Shown: positions 1-13,726 of the stretch, piece by piece | Layout of the letters: each line of letters starts with the position of its first letter | Position numbering within the stretch: the first letter of the stretch is position 1 | Source: Eopsaltria australis | Taxonomy: Eukaryota; Chordata; Aves; Passeriformes; Petroicidae | Reading direction: 5' to 3' | Assembly: GCA_034509425.1 (NCBI GenBank) | Contig: JAVTVJ010000447.1 | Location: forward strand, 1,240,001-1,304,000 | DNA length: 64,000 nt | Notes under the pieces: model-generated | Database searches by the model: none | What the model saw: the letters and a program-made list of their open reading frames with translations, nothing else | Told to the model about the DNA's origin: nothing | Made by a program: the position numbers and the translations under genes

Positions 1-420
1 CATCAACAGTGGTTTTACTATTTCCAGACGGGTATCACTCCAAAGTGCTATTTTGAGGGAATTCTAAAGCCTGTTTGCTGAGCAGACCCAGTGCCCCCAT
101 CTCTTGCACCACAGAGGAGCAGCTCAGGAAGGCACCAGAGGGAGAAAAAGCTGCCCAACGTGGAATTGGCTGCTTTGGCTTTGAGTTCCACCTTGAACCT
201 TCTCCAAAATGTGATTTCCACACCTCTCTCCTTCAGCAATCTCAAAATGAACAATAAGCAGGCACAATCCAAAAGCTCACAGGTCCTTTTTCCAATGTCT
301 AAGTTTTTCACCCATATTTTAAAAAAAAAAATTGTAATTTCACTCTGCTGTGCCAGACTATAAAAAATCATTGCTTTAAGTAATGCAAATCTTAAATCAG
401 CATCGTTTGTACAACTCGAT

Positions 421-608
421 AATCAGAGAATCACAGAATCACTGAATGGTTTGGGTTGGAAGGGACTTTAGAGATCATCCAGTGCCACCCCTGCCATGGG
501 CAGGGACACCTCCCACTATCCCAGGCTGCTTCAAGCCCTGTCCAGCCTGGCCTGGAATATTTCCAGGGATCCAGGGGCTTCACTGGGCACCCTGTGCCAG
601 AGCATCAC
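421..608 (-). mobile_element. CR1 LINE 3' fragment
   Basis: The plus strand reads as the reverse complement of a CR1 3' end. It starts with octamers (AATCACTGAATGG), then the GGTTTGGGTTGGAAGGGAC block, the CCATGGGCAGGGACACCTCC block and the CCTGGCC...TTCCAGGGATCCAGGGG block, fading out near CCTGTGCCAGAGC. Only the last ~190 bp of the element is present. It is 5'-truncated, as is typical of CR1. Confidence 0.93.
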
Positions 609-3600
609 CAAAAATAACAACAGAACACTTGCAAATCTTCCAGTTTTGGTAATGCTTACAACTACTCCAATTTTGGCTGAGCTGATAAAAGCTTGGATAG
701 AAAGAATGTGTTCTTATTGTATCCTACTGCTGGGCAACCATGCCAGGAAAAAAAACAAATAGTAGCAAAAACCTATGGAGCAAACTCTAATGTTTTACAG
801 AGATTTTCTTTCAAAGCACACTGGTGTATCATCCCTGCACTACCACAGCACCTCAAACCTGTGTCACAAAACAGCAATTTCTCTTCTGAGCTCCACAAAT
901 TTCAGATTGCCTGTGGCGTTCTCCAAATACTTGAGTGTTTTGTTATTTTTCTCCTTTCATGAAGTGAGATGACTGCTCAGCTGTCTCATCCAGCAATGTT
1001 GTATTCCAATCAGCCACTTCAGAAGCAAGGCAAAGGCAGGTCAGATTTTCATTATGAACTAGATTTTGCTGATCTTTTATACACATCTGGTGAGAGACTC
1101 AGGGACAACACTGTTGTCATAAAAATTTACCTTGGGAGAGTAAGTCTGTAAGCAGTTTCTTTGTTTTGGATGAAGTGCTCAGACAAGGCTGTTCTGTGAG
1201 CACTCATTCCATGAGCATTTCAGCCCCGGAAGGGTTGTGATTTCCCAGATCCCCGTCATTTTCTCCCAGTACACCCAGTTCCCATCCCTCCAGCTGCAGA
1301 AGGGCTGACTGGCTTGCTGCTGCTCCCATGGGAATGGATCAGCTGCCTTGTGCTTCCACGTGTGGAATGACTTAGAAAAATAAAGGTGTGTGCTAAGTGA
1401 ACAAGGAGGATACAGCAAACAGAAATGCCTGGTAAATACTGAACCATCATTTGCATCTCATCTCCAAGCAGAACCGATTTTATAATATTAACTGTGCTGG
1501 GGGATATAATATAATCTAAAGTCTTACATGGGGGAAAAATACACAAAACATATTTTCCAAACTCATTTAGAACAAACAATCTGCTGCAGTAAAACTTTTT
1601 TTTTTCCTTTGTCTTTCCCCACCCTCTTTAGTGTGTGTGGATGGATCACCCTCCTCTAAAACACCTCATAGAAAAGGAAAAATATTTGAGTAATGTGTGA
1701 ATCCTGCCATAAAATAATTGAGCATTCAGGTCTAAGGTGGTTACTCAGACTTGATCAATAGGATCAACGGAACGTGTTGACTTGATCAATATGGAAAATG
1801 TAATGCAAAATGCTGTTATTTTTTTTATATATGCACCTTGTATCAAGACAGAATCTTAACTAAATCCAAGATCTATTAAACCTAAATCTGGACTAAGTCT
1901 CAGAAACATCTGAAATACAGAAGTTTAGTTACTTCAAAAGAAAACGTGTCAAACCAGACTAAAACACAATAAAAAAAGCCTCAGATCATGGTTTTGGGTT
2001 GTTTTTTTTTTTTTGTAAAATTCTTTAGCAACCTGTATGAGATTTACTACAGTAAGACGACAATAAATAAATTTACAAGGACAAGCAACATCATAAAAAT
2101 CTCAGGAAAAGTAAAAATGAGTCGTGCAGGAGCATAAAATGAAATTTCAAATGTTAATAAAGGCTTTATGAATATCAAATTTCCCACATATTCTCAGTGG
2201 ACAGAAGTGGGACTTAATGACTGCAGCAAAAAGCACATTTTGATGCCACAATTAAGTTTTTGATAGCTCCACCCCACGGAAATGGAAATGCTGGAACCCA
2301 GCACAGGCTTCCCTGCTGGACTTTTGTGAAATTAGATGCTGATTACACATATTCATTTTCTGGCTCAATAAGCTCCTCGCAGAGTGTTCAGGAACTGCGG
2401 TGACAAATCCATCACCCCACAGAGTGCACAGTGACAGCCCCACATCCCCACCTCGACACGGCCTCGTGCAAGTTTAGAGCAGCCACCAGCAAGGAAATCA
2501 ATAAGATAATGTTCTGTACAGTACTGGGCAGTGAGATGGGGAAAAGGGATATAAAAGATGATTTATTACATTCAATTTTATCCCTTCCTTTGAAGCCTCA
2601 GCTTCCTGATGGCCACATCAGTAACAGACACTTTAGAAGAGCTACTGACTCACTGCAACTTGACTCATCCACAGTGTGCATTACCTTTGTATTTGCCAGC
2701 AATTCGATGCGAAATTTGCAACTAAATTTGCAGCTCAGACTGCCAGCTCCACAGAATAATTGTAACATGACTGACTTTCCAATGAAGACTTCTTTAAACA
2801 AGCCTCATGAAACTCAATATGCAACCAGCCCATGAATCCAGACCCAACAGGCTGTTAACCCGAAACGATTTTCTCTAAAACAGGTAATTCTAAACTAATA
2901 AATGCAACCCTGCTGATTTCTGCCCTTTCCTGTAATAAAAACACACAAATTCAAAAGCTGTTTCAGAGTCAAGGGTAAAGAAGAACCTGGAAGCAGATGT
3001 TACCATGGGAGCCTTAAGGAACTCTGACACAACGACTGTAAAAGCAAGGACCTACTCAAGAGTTTGGCAAAGAAAAAATCGAGGACCACCACAGAGTGTG
3101 GCCTGAAGAAAGGCACAACAACCTCTGGGTTAAAATTGCAGTGAATTTTAATTTTTTTTTTGTTTAAAGCAATGATCCTGAAAAGAATTTAAGAGTACCC
3201 AGATCTTATATCCAGGAGGAAGAAAAAAAAAAAAAAAGAGGAGAAATTATCACAGGAGCTAGACTGACAATCTAATAACTAGAATTTTTTTGGCCAAGGG
3301 AAGTATTTGAAAGACTAGACAAAAATGGTGAAATGGGAGCAGTAAGACAATCCTTCATAAAGTCACTACAGGAAGCTAAAATCTGAAACTGAACTTCTCA
3401 CACCCTCACCTCCAATGTTCTAAAACTTCTTTCCCCCACAAAATTCCACTCTGTAAAGAATGAGACCTTTTAATATTATCAGTCATTTTCCTTCCAGTTC
3501 AAAAATATTGAATTGCAATTTCTTGACATGAAATTCCTAGGTTTTATAGGTATTTTGGAACAGGATGGTGCCTGGGGACTAAACCAAGTGATTGGTGAGA

Positions 3601-6600
3601 GCAAAGGGCTGGAGGGGAGCCCAGGAGGACGAGGATTTTACAGAAACTTAAAGATCCTTTGGCTTTCCTGTCCCAGCAGTCTTGAAGGAAAGGTTGCAGA
3701 AGACTTTAGAAGGATCTATCCCACTTCAAGGCAAATCAGCTTTAGCAGCATCACTGTTAATGAAAAGTTCATGCAAACATCTTAATTTATTCTTAGTTTC
3801 TGACATAATTGGTTTCTAATTTCTCTGCTGACAAATGTATAAACCCATTGTTTGATTATACACAAAACTCACACAGCTCAGTGCAAACTGATATTCCAGG
3901 CTTCCCATCTCATTTCCATGAGAGATGGAAAATAAAAGATCTGTGGGAGTTTAACCTCTTTGCTGGCTCATCCAGCGTGAAGGGCTGGGGCTGGGTTGTA
4001 AAAACAAAACAAAGAAAAGAAAGAAAAAGTGCTGAAATCAAACAACCAAAAAACCCCACAAAAAACCAACCAAAGCACAAACCCCACAGCCAGCATCTCT
4101 CACAGACTCTAATGTCTGCTGAGAAAACTGCAGGGCCAATCACTTGAAAAAAATAACACAATTGTGTAACTTGATTGTATCAATTTTGCTCTTGAACACT
4201 TTTAGTTCAGTGAAAAAGGCTGAGAGGGGTGCAGAACAAATGCATTACTAATCTCTCATTAAAGATGGATAAAATATTATGCAGTGATCTGCTACACTGA
4301 GCTCAGAATTTCAGGCTTCCGTTTCAAAGTGCTTCGTAACTTTTGTTCAGTAAAATTTAAACACCTGAAAAAGCTCTAGGATGATGATTACAATAATCAT
4401 TTCCACTCTTGCACCTTGTCTACTGCTAGAAGAAAGTTAATTTTTAAAAGAGACCAAACCCCCTAAAGACCAGTGCAACTGCAATTTTTACCTGTGTCAA
4501 AAACTATCCTCCCCACCTCTTCTTTAACAAAAACCTAACACTACTTTCTACACAATATTCAAAACAAACTAAAATGTAAGTAGAGATATGGATTCACAGG
4601 ATGCCCTCTGAGAGGGTAAAACAAAACCTGACAGACAACCAAGGTGGGAACACAGGAAAGCCCCTGACAAAGAGATTGAAATCTCCAGCACAAAGATACC
4701 AATCAAAATGTGAAAACAGAACACTGAATGAACAGAATGTTCCTACTTTCTTATTGGCCAAGCAAACCAACAAGAAGTAGAAACTTCTGTCTGCCACATG
4801 GGGAAGGGACAGATGCAGCTCACAGCCTGAACTTCCTTCTTCTGTGTCCAAACACAAGCACAATTAAATTATCTTTCAGAAATTCTTGAGAGATGTAGTA
4901 ATGCCATTAAAAATACGCTGTGGATGAGAAGGGTTGTGTGTAAAGTGGCAGTGATTTCTGGCTGGAACTAAATGATGTGACCCTGACACATCCTGATCAT
5001 ATGAGCTGGAACGCTGCTGAATTCAGAAAATCCAAAATAAGGATATTTACTTGACAGTGGATTTCATATAAATGGCTCATAAAGAAATTATTGTTTTACA
5101 GACCATTATAAAATTAACTCACTGATCACAGGCAGCACCACACCAAGGATACACCTGCATGTTTCCAGCTACTCTAACAGGTACTTCAGTTGTGTCAGAG
5201 GAACTGCTCAAATAAAAACAATTTAATTTTCCATGAAGGGTAAAAACACTACCACAAAACTCTGCTAATCCACCACATTCCAACAGTCAACAATATCACA
5301 CTGCACATGCATGAAAGCACTGAGTCCCTCAGCTTAAAAAGAAACAAAATATACAAATATTACAGGCTGTGGAAGCATTCAAACGGATCTTATGAGGTGA
5401 AACACAGGAATGAAGCAGATTTAAAGAAAATGGAACAGGAAGACAGAAAAGAAAGAAGAAAAAGAAGATAAATACAGATATTAAAATAAGATATAGATGT
5501 TATGCCTCATGCATGCATTTCCCTCAAATTTTTGAGTCAATTCCCTTGTCAGAAAACTGTAGAACTACCTGCCAATTAAAGCATTTCAAGCAAAGCTTAA
5601 TCATTCCACACTAAGGGTGCAGATATGTGTAATTCCCTGGGAAAATACTGAATACATTAAAACACATTCCCTGGAAACAAGTCCATATTCAGTAGCCATT
5701 CAGCACACTGGATTTATTCTGCTTTTACATGAACACCTTCCAATGGAAGTATTTATCATTAGCATAAGCAGATACAATACATTTTCATTACTAGGGAGCA
5801 AGATGAAATGAATCAGGAAAGGTAATTCCTGTTGCAAATTCTGTTTCTTCAAAACCCTTCTTTGAAAAATTAGAGATTGATTGTATAAGAAGACAAGGAT
5901 TTAGAGCATGAAAGTGGACAGGTGTCAGCCTTGTGCAGTGGTGAGTCCGTCCTGGAGCTGCCTGGAATTGGCTCCATGGACATGGGGAAGCTTCCAGCAG
6001 TTTCTCACAGAACTCTGTAGTCCCCTCACTACCAAAACCTGGCCATGCAAACCCAGTAGTTTCAATTTCTCCTTTTCCACACCATCGGTATCTTAAGCGA
6101 AAATTATTTCTCAGTTTAAAATGTTCTGTATAATCAATTTCATCTATTTTCATCTTTAAAACAAATTTATAAAGAAAAATAATCACATGAAGTAAGTGTA
6201 AAGGTTACTTTGTTATGACTATGCTTTTTTTGGCTAAACACCCTTTTATTCATGAAGGAAGAGAGGAAATTTGTGCAGATAGCCCCTTGTTCCACACTGA
6301 CCCAAGAAACTAAATGAGAATGAAAATTCTTGCGCTGATTTCATTTAGAATATTAAAAAGACTTACATTAAAAAAGAGATATCTACAAAAAGGAAAATTT
6401 CTGCTCAGCAGAGAAATACTCCTTGTGTGTTCATCAAAGGTCATCTGCACAGCATTGAATTAATCTGTGTTGAATAAGCTAAGCACGAGTTCCATATCCT
6501 TAATACCCTCGTTATAAATTAGTAAAAGGTTTGAAGTCTCATCAATGAGTACTAAAGTAGTCCAGGAGTACAGAGAAATAGACTAAATAAGAGAGAAACT

Positions 6601-7573
6601 CCAATATATTAAAGGGAAAATATTAATCATCTCCTTGAAAGAGACAAGCAGAAGAGGATATTTCTTCCCAATCTGAGCATTTGCTGCTCAGACACATAAT
6701 ATGCAAGAAAACCAACCACTGATGAGCTTGTGAGAGCTGAAAATTAATTTACCAAACAGGAAAATAGATGTGATAATTTAATCCATGTGCTTAAGGCACA
6801 ATTACACCATTTTCTTAAGGCAAAACTAAATTTCTCTGAAATTGGCTGAAAATCAAGGTCTTCTTTAAAATACACCAAAAGCTCAGATCTCTCTAGTTAC
6901 AAACTATTGCATTTCATAAAACAAACAAAGATTACTAAAAAGTCTACTTGGATCCATTAAAAGGTGCACACCCAAAGGAATCAACATTCCAAAGAAATTA
7001 ACATAGGAAACAAACAGAAAACAAACCAAAAATATCCATGAACCCATGCCCTGAATCCTCTGAACTGCAAATAAATCAGTCAGTCTTCAGAAACACGTAT
7101 TGAAGGGCAATGGAACAGAAACTGCCACTGCTTCTCACAACACGGATCATTAGAATTAGGTTAATTAACACCTCAAAGCAAAATCTTGTAATTAGGGTAT
7201 TATTTTTGTAATTAGGATTATTTTCTAGCCTTTCTAACTTCTGCAGACTGATGACACGCACAGCTAATGAAGTTAATGAAAAAGAAGAAAGTGGGGAAGA
7301 TTTTCAGATCACTCTGAAGAATGAAGTGAAGATGGATTGCAAACTTCAATATCCAAATTGCTCCTGAAGTCATTAGAAACATACATATTTAATCACAGAG
7401 GTGGGGTATCTATTTTCTGTTTTCCCTGGAAAATCTGACTGATGACAGAAAATACACAACCCTGCTCCTTGTTTCTTCCCTGATTCAGAAAGAGAGAAGA
7501 CCCATTATTGCAGGGTTTTGCTCCTCCAGTAATTATTTTCCCAGTTTTGTAACTCCTGGTGGACCTAAAGCAT
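609..7573. other. Non-coding stretch (CTNNA2 first coding intron)
   Basis: AT-rich sequence with no recognisable exon or recent transposon. It contains a 12-13-bp direct repeat GACTTGATCAATA at ~1748 and ~1779, poly-T at ~2004-2016, an A run at ~3225-3240 and the CAAA-rich tract at 4 kb. Open frames here are short and of random composition. Confidence 0.7.
3988..4095 (+). repeat. A/C-rich low-complexity (CAAA-type)
   Basis: The tract is dominated by A with CAAA, CCAAAA and AACCCCAC words (AAAACAAAACAAAG, CAACCAAAAAACCCC). No coding potential is seen. Confidence 0.8.
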
Positions 7574-8040
7574 CTCACAGAGTTATAAAGGTCAGAAAAG
7601 ACCTTTAAGATCACCAAGTCCAACCATTTACTGAGGACAAACCCCATGTTCACCACTGAACCCTCACAAGTGCCACATCCACGCTTTTCTGGAACATTTC
7701 CAGAGATGGTGACTCCACTCCCATTACCACTCTTTCCATGAAGAAATTTTCCCTAATAATCAATCTAAATGTCCTAAGGGACAGCCTGAGGCCGTTCCCT
7801 CTCCTCCTGTCCCTGTTCCCTGGGGGAGAGCCCAAATCCCCCCCTGGCTGCCGCCTCCTGTCAGGGAGTTGTGCAGAGCCACAAGGTCCCCCCCTGAGCC
7901 TCCTTTTCTCCAGGCTGAGCCCCTTTCCCAGCTCCCTTCCCAGCTCCAGACCCTCCCCCAGCTCCATTCCCTTCCCTGAACTCTCTCCAACCCCTCAGTG
8001 TCTCTCCTGTCATGAGGGACTCAAAGCTGACCCCAGGATT
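7574..8040 (-). mobile_element. CR1 LINE 3' fragment, ~470 bp
   Basis: A CR1 3' region in reverse orientation: degenerate octamer CACAGAGTTATAAAGG, the AGACCTTTAAGATCACCAAGTCCAACC block, GAAATTTTCCCTAATAATC, the CTCCTCCTGTCCCTGTTCCCTGGGGGA block, and the CCTCCTTTTCTCCAGGCTGAGCCCC block. It belongs to the same subfamily type as the copy at 42.75-43.30 kb. The stretch at 7925-7985 contains a local reiteration of CCCAGCTCC. Confidence 0.93.
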
Positions 8041-9804
8041 TAAAATACCTCATGAGTGCCACACTTCAAAAACAGATCCAATTCTTCATCAAAGATTCTG
8101 GTAGCAAGCAATGAGTTGCCCATCACTACAGGAGAACTATTCCAGATTGTATTTATTTGACATTTCATTTATAGTTTATATTCACTTATCATTTCATTTT
8201 CAAACCAGAGGATTTGGTCAGATTAAGAAAAAACCTTCACTCCAAGATACACACTTCACTCTTGCTGACACACAAACATGCACTGGTTAAGATCATAAGA
8301 CCTCTTAATTTACTACAGTTACTACTTCTGCAAATACCCACTCCAAAATCCCTGCTGAGGGTGTTCAGTGTTTGGATGTTTTAGTTTCAGGGTGTGAATC
8401 CCATATTTGAGTTTAGTTTAGATTAGAATCATGAAATATTATTTACAGTGTAAGTGCTACCAAATATAGTCTCAAAATCTATACTGGCAGCAAATTTAAG
8501 ACAATTTCTTTTTAATTGATAAGCCTCTGTATGGATGAAAAGCATCCAAGGTCTTTAGGCTTCCATTAAAAGACAAAACCGCAATAATTCACATACTTCT
8601 CCTCTGATCTCCTTCCAATTTGTCAACAGCTTTTTTGAGAAGGGGAAATCCTTCCAATAATAATCTCATTAACAAACACTATGTCACAACAATAATAATG
8701 CCTAAATAAAATTTACTTTACACCCAGCAGCTGATGCACTTAAGGATCATTTTATCATGCTATGATGAGCTCACATTCAGTTCCATATTTGAACAGCTAT
8801 TTAGAAGTTGCTGCTTAACAAGCCATACCAAGACCTTCCTCATACAGTATATGACAAAATTTCTTTATTTTAATACATTGGATTCACATTTAGTGATATT
8901 AAAAACATTTTTTTCAAGTTGGCCCCCTGCTAAAGCACTACATTTGTATGACAAAAATATCCTAGATTTACAAACATTCCAGTTGTATAAATTATTATAT
9001 TAGCACTTGTATCTGCTGCAGTAATTCTGAAGTTTTTAATTTAACCATTGGGAAAAAAAAAGTGTCAAACACTTTTAGTAAATGAAAGTTTATGATGTCA
9101 ACAAGAATTTTCTTATCAGCCAAAATGAAAATCCATTTCTTATTTTGTAGCAATGCCACTGCCTTTAACTATGCAATCATCTTTTAAAACATAAGGTGAT
9201 ACAACTATCCTGCTTCAATTAGCATCTTTAACATAAAAGAAGATGACTGTAATTTGCCAATATATTTGTTGACCATGAGAAATTCTAAGAGTGACACGTA
9301 GGTCACAAGATCTTCTAAAAAAAATCCCAAAACACAGAACTGCTTTTCAAGCAAACTGGGAAAAACCATCTAAAAATGCAACCAAAGCCAATTTTCCCCT
9401 CAAAACCTTTACATGTTCCCTTTCTACAGGGATGACCCAAATTAAATCAACAGGATTATTAAGAACCTGCTGAGTTGTGGATTTGGGGACACGAAAAAGG
9501 CCCATCTCTGTTTCACTACATCTCTCTATACATCTTCAAGGACATAAGCAGAAGAAAAACACTTCAATAATTAGTTTGATCTTCTTGATTAGAATTTGGA
9601 AATCCCAGGCAAGAACATTTTCTGAAAAGCCTTCCATGAAAGCTGCCAGAAAACCATCTGCAAGAATAGAACTGGGTTAGAAAGCTGTCTAGACAGGTTC
9701 CAAAGATACTATTTCAGGATCCAGGATGGAGACAGGATCAGGGACATTCCTGGGCTCCAGCAATGAAACTGCCTGCACTAATTCTTCCCTACACTTAGAG
9801 GAAA

Positions 9805-9925
9805 GCATCAGCCAGGCTGGACAGGGCTTGGAGCAGCCTGGGATAGGTGGAAGGTGTCCCTGCCCATGGCAGGGGGTGGAACAAGGTGGTATTTCAGGTC
9901 CCTTCCAACCCAAACCATTCTGCAG
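9805..9925 (+). mobile_element. CR1 LINE 3' tail
   Basis: A forward CR1 tail: CAGGCTGGACAGGGCTTGG, GGATAGGTGGAAGGTGTCCC, CCATGGCAGGGGGTGGAAC, ending CCCTTCCAACCCAAACCATTC. It has only ~120 bp, lost its 5' part, and its terminal octamers are reduced to TTCTGCAG. Confidence 0.9.
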
Positions 9926-10727
9926 AGAAAATGATTTTGTCCGTATCACATAAAGACAAAAACACTTTCTGGTAACCCTGAGCCACTAATAATTGCCTAA
10001 TGATGAGGAAAATTGAAGAGTTATCCAATGCATGGAAAATCTAGCATTTAATACAAAGAATTACAAATTAGAGCAGGCTCATTTTAGCCCTGAGCTTTCT
10101 CAGTCACAGCTTAGTGCACACTCGAGATACTCCCAGAACAATCTGCATTTCCAGCTACAACACACCAGTGACAAATTTTCTCACCACCCTTCCACACTGA
10201 CTTGTGCAGCAAGAGAGGAGAAAAAGCAGCCACCATATTGCTTTGCTATGAGTTAAGAACCATTATTCCATAAAAGCAAAATATGGGAGTAATGGACAAC
10301 ATCTAAATCTCTCTGAGTCCTCGTTCTCCCCTCTGCAAACGCCAGCCTGCACATGAATAAACTCCAAAGCACAAACACACCCATAAACACCTCCAAACAG
10401 TGAATAAACTGGGAGGCACAGACTGACAAGGTCCAGACCTCACAGGACACTGCACACTAAAAATACCCTGCAGCTTTCGAGCACAGGAGAGTAAAAACAG
10501 GAAAGACAAAATTTAGGTAAAGGTTCTCAGTGACAGCACAAAAAGTCTCCACGCTGAGAGGATCCCAAACAGAGAGGCACTGAATCCAATGGCAAAGAAG
10601 AAACCGGGATGGTCAGAGTGCAGCAGATGATTCTTGCAGAAGTTAATGCTTGAAAAAACATCCTGAAGTAAAAAGGCAGCTGTGTAGTTTTCAGTTCAGG
10701 AATTATTTTAAGCAATACATTGTACCG

Positions 10728-10995
10728 ACTTAGGACAAGAGCAGAGCCTCAAGTTGTGCCAGGGAGGTTAAGATTGGAGACCAAGAAAGATTTTTTCACT
10801 GAAGGGGTGGTCAAGCAGCAGAACAGGCAGCCCAGAGCAGTGATGGAGTCCCCATCCCTGGAGGGATTTCAAAGCCATGTGGATGTGGCACTTGGAGACA
10901 TGGGTCAGTGGTGGCCCTGGCAGTGCTGGGGAACAGCTGGACTTGAGGATCTTAGAGGGTTTTTCCACCTTAAACAATTGTATGATTCTACAATG
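10728..10995 (+). mobile_element. CR1 LINE 3' fragment, ~270 bp
   Basis: A forward CR1 with CCTCAAGTTGTGCCAGGGAGG, GATTTTTTCACTGAAGGGGTGGTCAAG, CATCCCTGGAGGGATTT, GATGTGGCACTTGG, and the tail TTCCACCTTAAACAATTG followed by octamers TATGATTCTACAATG. The TCAAGTTGTGCC form matches the AAGACCTTTAAGATC-type CR1 subfamily rather than the CCATGGGCAGGGACACC type. Confidence 0.92.
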
Positions 10996-13027
10996 CTGGA
11001 GACACAAAGGAAGATTCTCTTCCTATTCAACAAAGTAAGTGCATAAAAACGTTTCAAGTTCAGTTTCAGAGAGCAAAGTTCCATTTTCCTTTTGTGATAT
11101 GATTTGACTTTGTCTCCCTGGCCATCATCTGATCCATGCCAGGAAAGGCTGGTGCACAGTCCAGCTTCCCACACTCCCAGAAACACCACAGACTTGGGAC
11201 TGTTCTGAATGAAAGAGCTTAAACAAAAATTAGTTGCATTATTGGGAGAATAGTCCTGTTCCCTTTAAAAAAATTAAATAATATTGACCTCATCTTGACC
11301 TTTATACAACCGAATTGAGCTTAAATAATTAAAAAATAAACCTTTATAATTCATTTTCCCTTAGGTCTGTCTTGGAGGTGACTTCAGCTGAATCCAGCTA
11401 TTAAATTAAGAAATTTGTGGAGAATTCAGTGCAATTACCAAAACAAGTGCAACAGGCATAAAGTGCTCCATTACCCAGCTTCTCCTAAACTTGTCTGAAA
11501 TATGCAAAGACATTCACCAACCCTCCAAAAGTAAAAAACTGTGGTTCAAATGCAGCAGACAACATTAATAAATAATGTATTTCCCATGGAAAAGAGCACA
11601 CCAGATTTAGGGTACAAATGCAATAAAGCCAAGGTTCACCAAATGCAAGTAATATCCAGTTAACTGGAATGGTTGGGAATACAGTTATATTTATATATTT
11701 ATGGCAATACAGAAATTTGCCCATTTTCCAAACTCAGTGTACAAGGGGTTGGATTAGTCACAAATTCATGAATAATAATATCAGCCACGATTATTATGAT
11801 TTTCTACATAAACTGCACTAAATAAAACTATTTGGAATTTCACCCAATGACATTTATTTTATAGGTACAGGCACTTAATTTTAGTGAGTGATGCTATTAC
11901 ATAAAAAAATGCAAAATCATTAATCAATTATTTTTGTCTTCCTTATGACATACTGTTGCTTCCTTTAAGGTTCTGTAACTGGCATCTTAAATTTACTGGG
12001 AAAAAACCCACAGAACATGCACTGCAATTCAGAACTGTCTCTCCACAGCAGATCTGGAAGGACAAAAATGTATCATCCTGAAGGAAAACAGAATCACTCA
12101 TGAACAATCTGCAACAGGAACGCTCACCATTATTTGTGCTGTTGCTCAAACTCTGCAATAATAAATAACAGCCCAAAAATGTAAAGATCTTAAAAGGCAC
12201 AACTGCTGCAAGGCTCTGGTAACACAGGCACAGTTGTAGAACAGCCACATAGGCTGAATATTTAAATTTCCCAGGCAAAGTTAATGAAAAGAACCACAGA
12301 TTGACATTGGAAAATTTAAATCTGAGCAAAAGAGCAAATCTCATCTTCAAAAACTCGACACAGCTCCTTCATCTTTTCATCTGTGTGTACATATATGATT
12401 AATTATTAATTGCATGGACGTTGCTGGTTTACAGTTGGCATTTATTTGGTTTTTTCTTTCCTTTTCTTAACATACATAGCTTGTATTCATAACCTATTTA
12501 ATTAGCACTCAAAACCACCAGAAACAAAAAAAAAAAAATCCCCTGACTCCTTATGGAAAACCTCCAAAAGTCTTATTTTTCAGCTATACATAAAATATCA
12601 TGTAATTGCAGTTAAAATCTTCCTAAAAATGTCATTCTTTTTTCTTAAGAAAACCACCCACAGTCTAACAAATAAAATTGCAACCCACTTGGTTACTATG
12701 CAGGAAGGTGAGAGTAATAGGCAGCAAGCCTTGAGAATATGTTTTAGTTATATATTTCCTTATAAAAATGTCATGGAATTAAAAATTATAAGATTTATAG
12801 TAAAAAAATAAAAAAAAAAGGTCAGAAAACAAAATCAGCAATAAATACAATTACCATATGCTTTTAGCTAATTGTGACACTAAAGCCAGAGAAAATAAAC
12901 ACATTTCAATTACTAATTTCAACGCTGTGGAGAACAGAAATCCTAATGATTTTTTTTTTTTTCCAGCACGTATTCCTTAGAAAATCTCAGTAATGGCAAT
13001 TTAATAAAAGATGTGACAAGGCCCTAC

Positions 13028-13099
13028 CTGCTCCTCTTCCACCATGACAACAAGCGCTGGGAACAGGGTACCCCAGCAAGCTCCAATCCTCTCACATCT
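13028..13099 (-). other. Possible 72-nt cassette exon in the first coding intron (speculative)
   Basis: On the minus strand, CTGTCAG (AG at 13101-13100) precedes 72 open nucleotides that end GAGGAGCAG before GTAGGG, a strong donor. Read in phase 0 the 24 codons begin RCERIGACWG and end VMVEEEQ. The length is a multiple of three, and the surrounding CTNNA2 intron is itself phase 0, so inclusion would insert 24 residues between LVTQ and the next exon without a frameshift. Against this, the stretch before the acceptor is purine-rich with a poor pyrimidine tract. I know of no alpha-catenin isoform with such an insert, and pseudo-exons of this quality occur by chance in tens of kb of intron. I do not recognise the peptide. 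Confidence 0.2.
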
Positions 13100-13726
13100 C
13101 TGACAGCCACACCAAGTTTTAATTAGTTTGCTAGTTCAGGCCTTCCCAGAATAAATGCAGTTCTGTCATTTCTAATGTGTTCTCATGATCAGTTAATGGA
13201 TTTTTTTTTTTGCCTCCAGCTCAGGCAACCTACTTGTCTCATAATTTCTTCTAAATCAATTCCTAGGTTATCCATATTTTCTCATCTGGAACACTAATGA
13301 GCTTGTCTAAAATTCACTTTTAATGCACCATTCTCCTCCCCTGACTCACTGAGGTGTTCTTTTTCAAACCCACATCACATTTCTGCATTAGTCTCTGAAG
13401 TATCAGCAGAAACCAGTGCATTTGCCATCATCTGGAAATCTGTCAGTCATGAGCCTATACATACACTGAGTTCAGAGTCGAAGTTCAGGGTACAAAGAAC
13501 TAAATCAGCACTTTTGGAGCCCTAAAATTTGTGCACAACCATTTCCAGTTTTTCCAGCATTGTCCAAAATCATACACAGCTTGGAAAACATGGGAGTACT
13601 CTGATTATTCAAATGTGAATGCCAAAATAAAACATGAATTTGTGCTGGTGGTGCTGGAAATCACAGGATCAGGCAAATTATGGCTGTAGGGCACTCAGGG
13701 CTTCATCTGCTGCGAAATGCTGGTCA

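Larger units (their letters stand above)
8041..13027. other. Non-coding intronic stretch between CR1 fragments
   Basis: Outside the CR1 tails at 9.8 and 10.73 kb I see nothing supportable. There are homopolymer A runs near 12525-12537 and 12806-12820, and poly-T near 12951-12963. Confidence 0.65.

Noticed and set aside
4488..4523. Exon-like block on the minus strand ending GACACAG before GTAAAAAT
   Set aside because: It is only ~36 nt long with a weak acceptor, two of three frames are closed, and the peptide is not recognisable.
7650..8043. Overlapping 76-105-codon frames on both strands
   Set aside because: All fall inside a CR1 3' UTR fragment.
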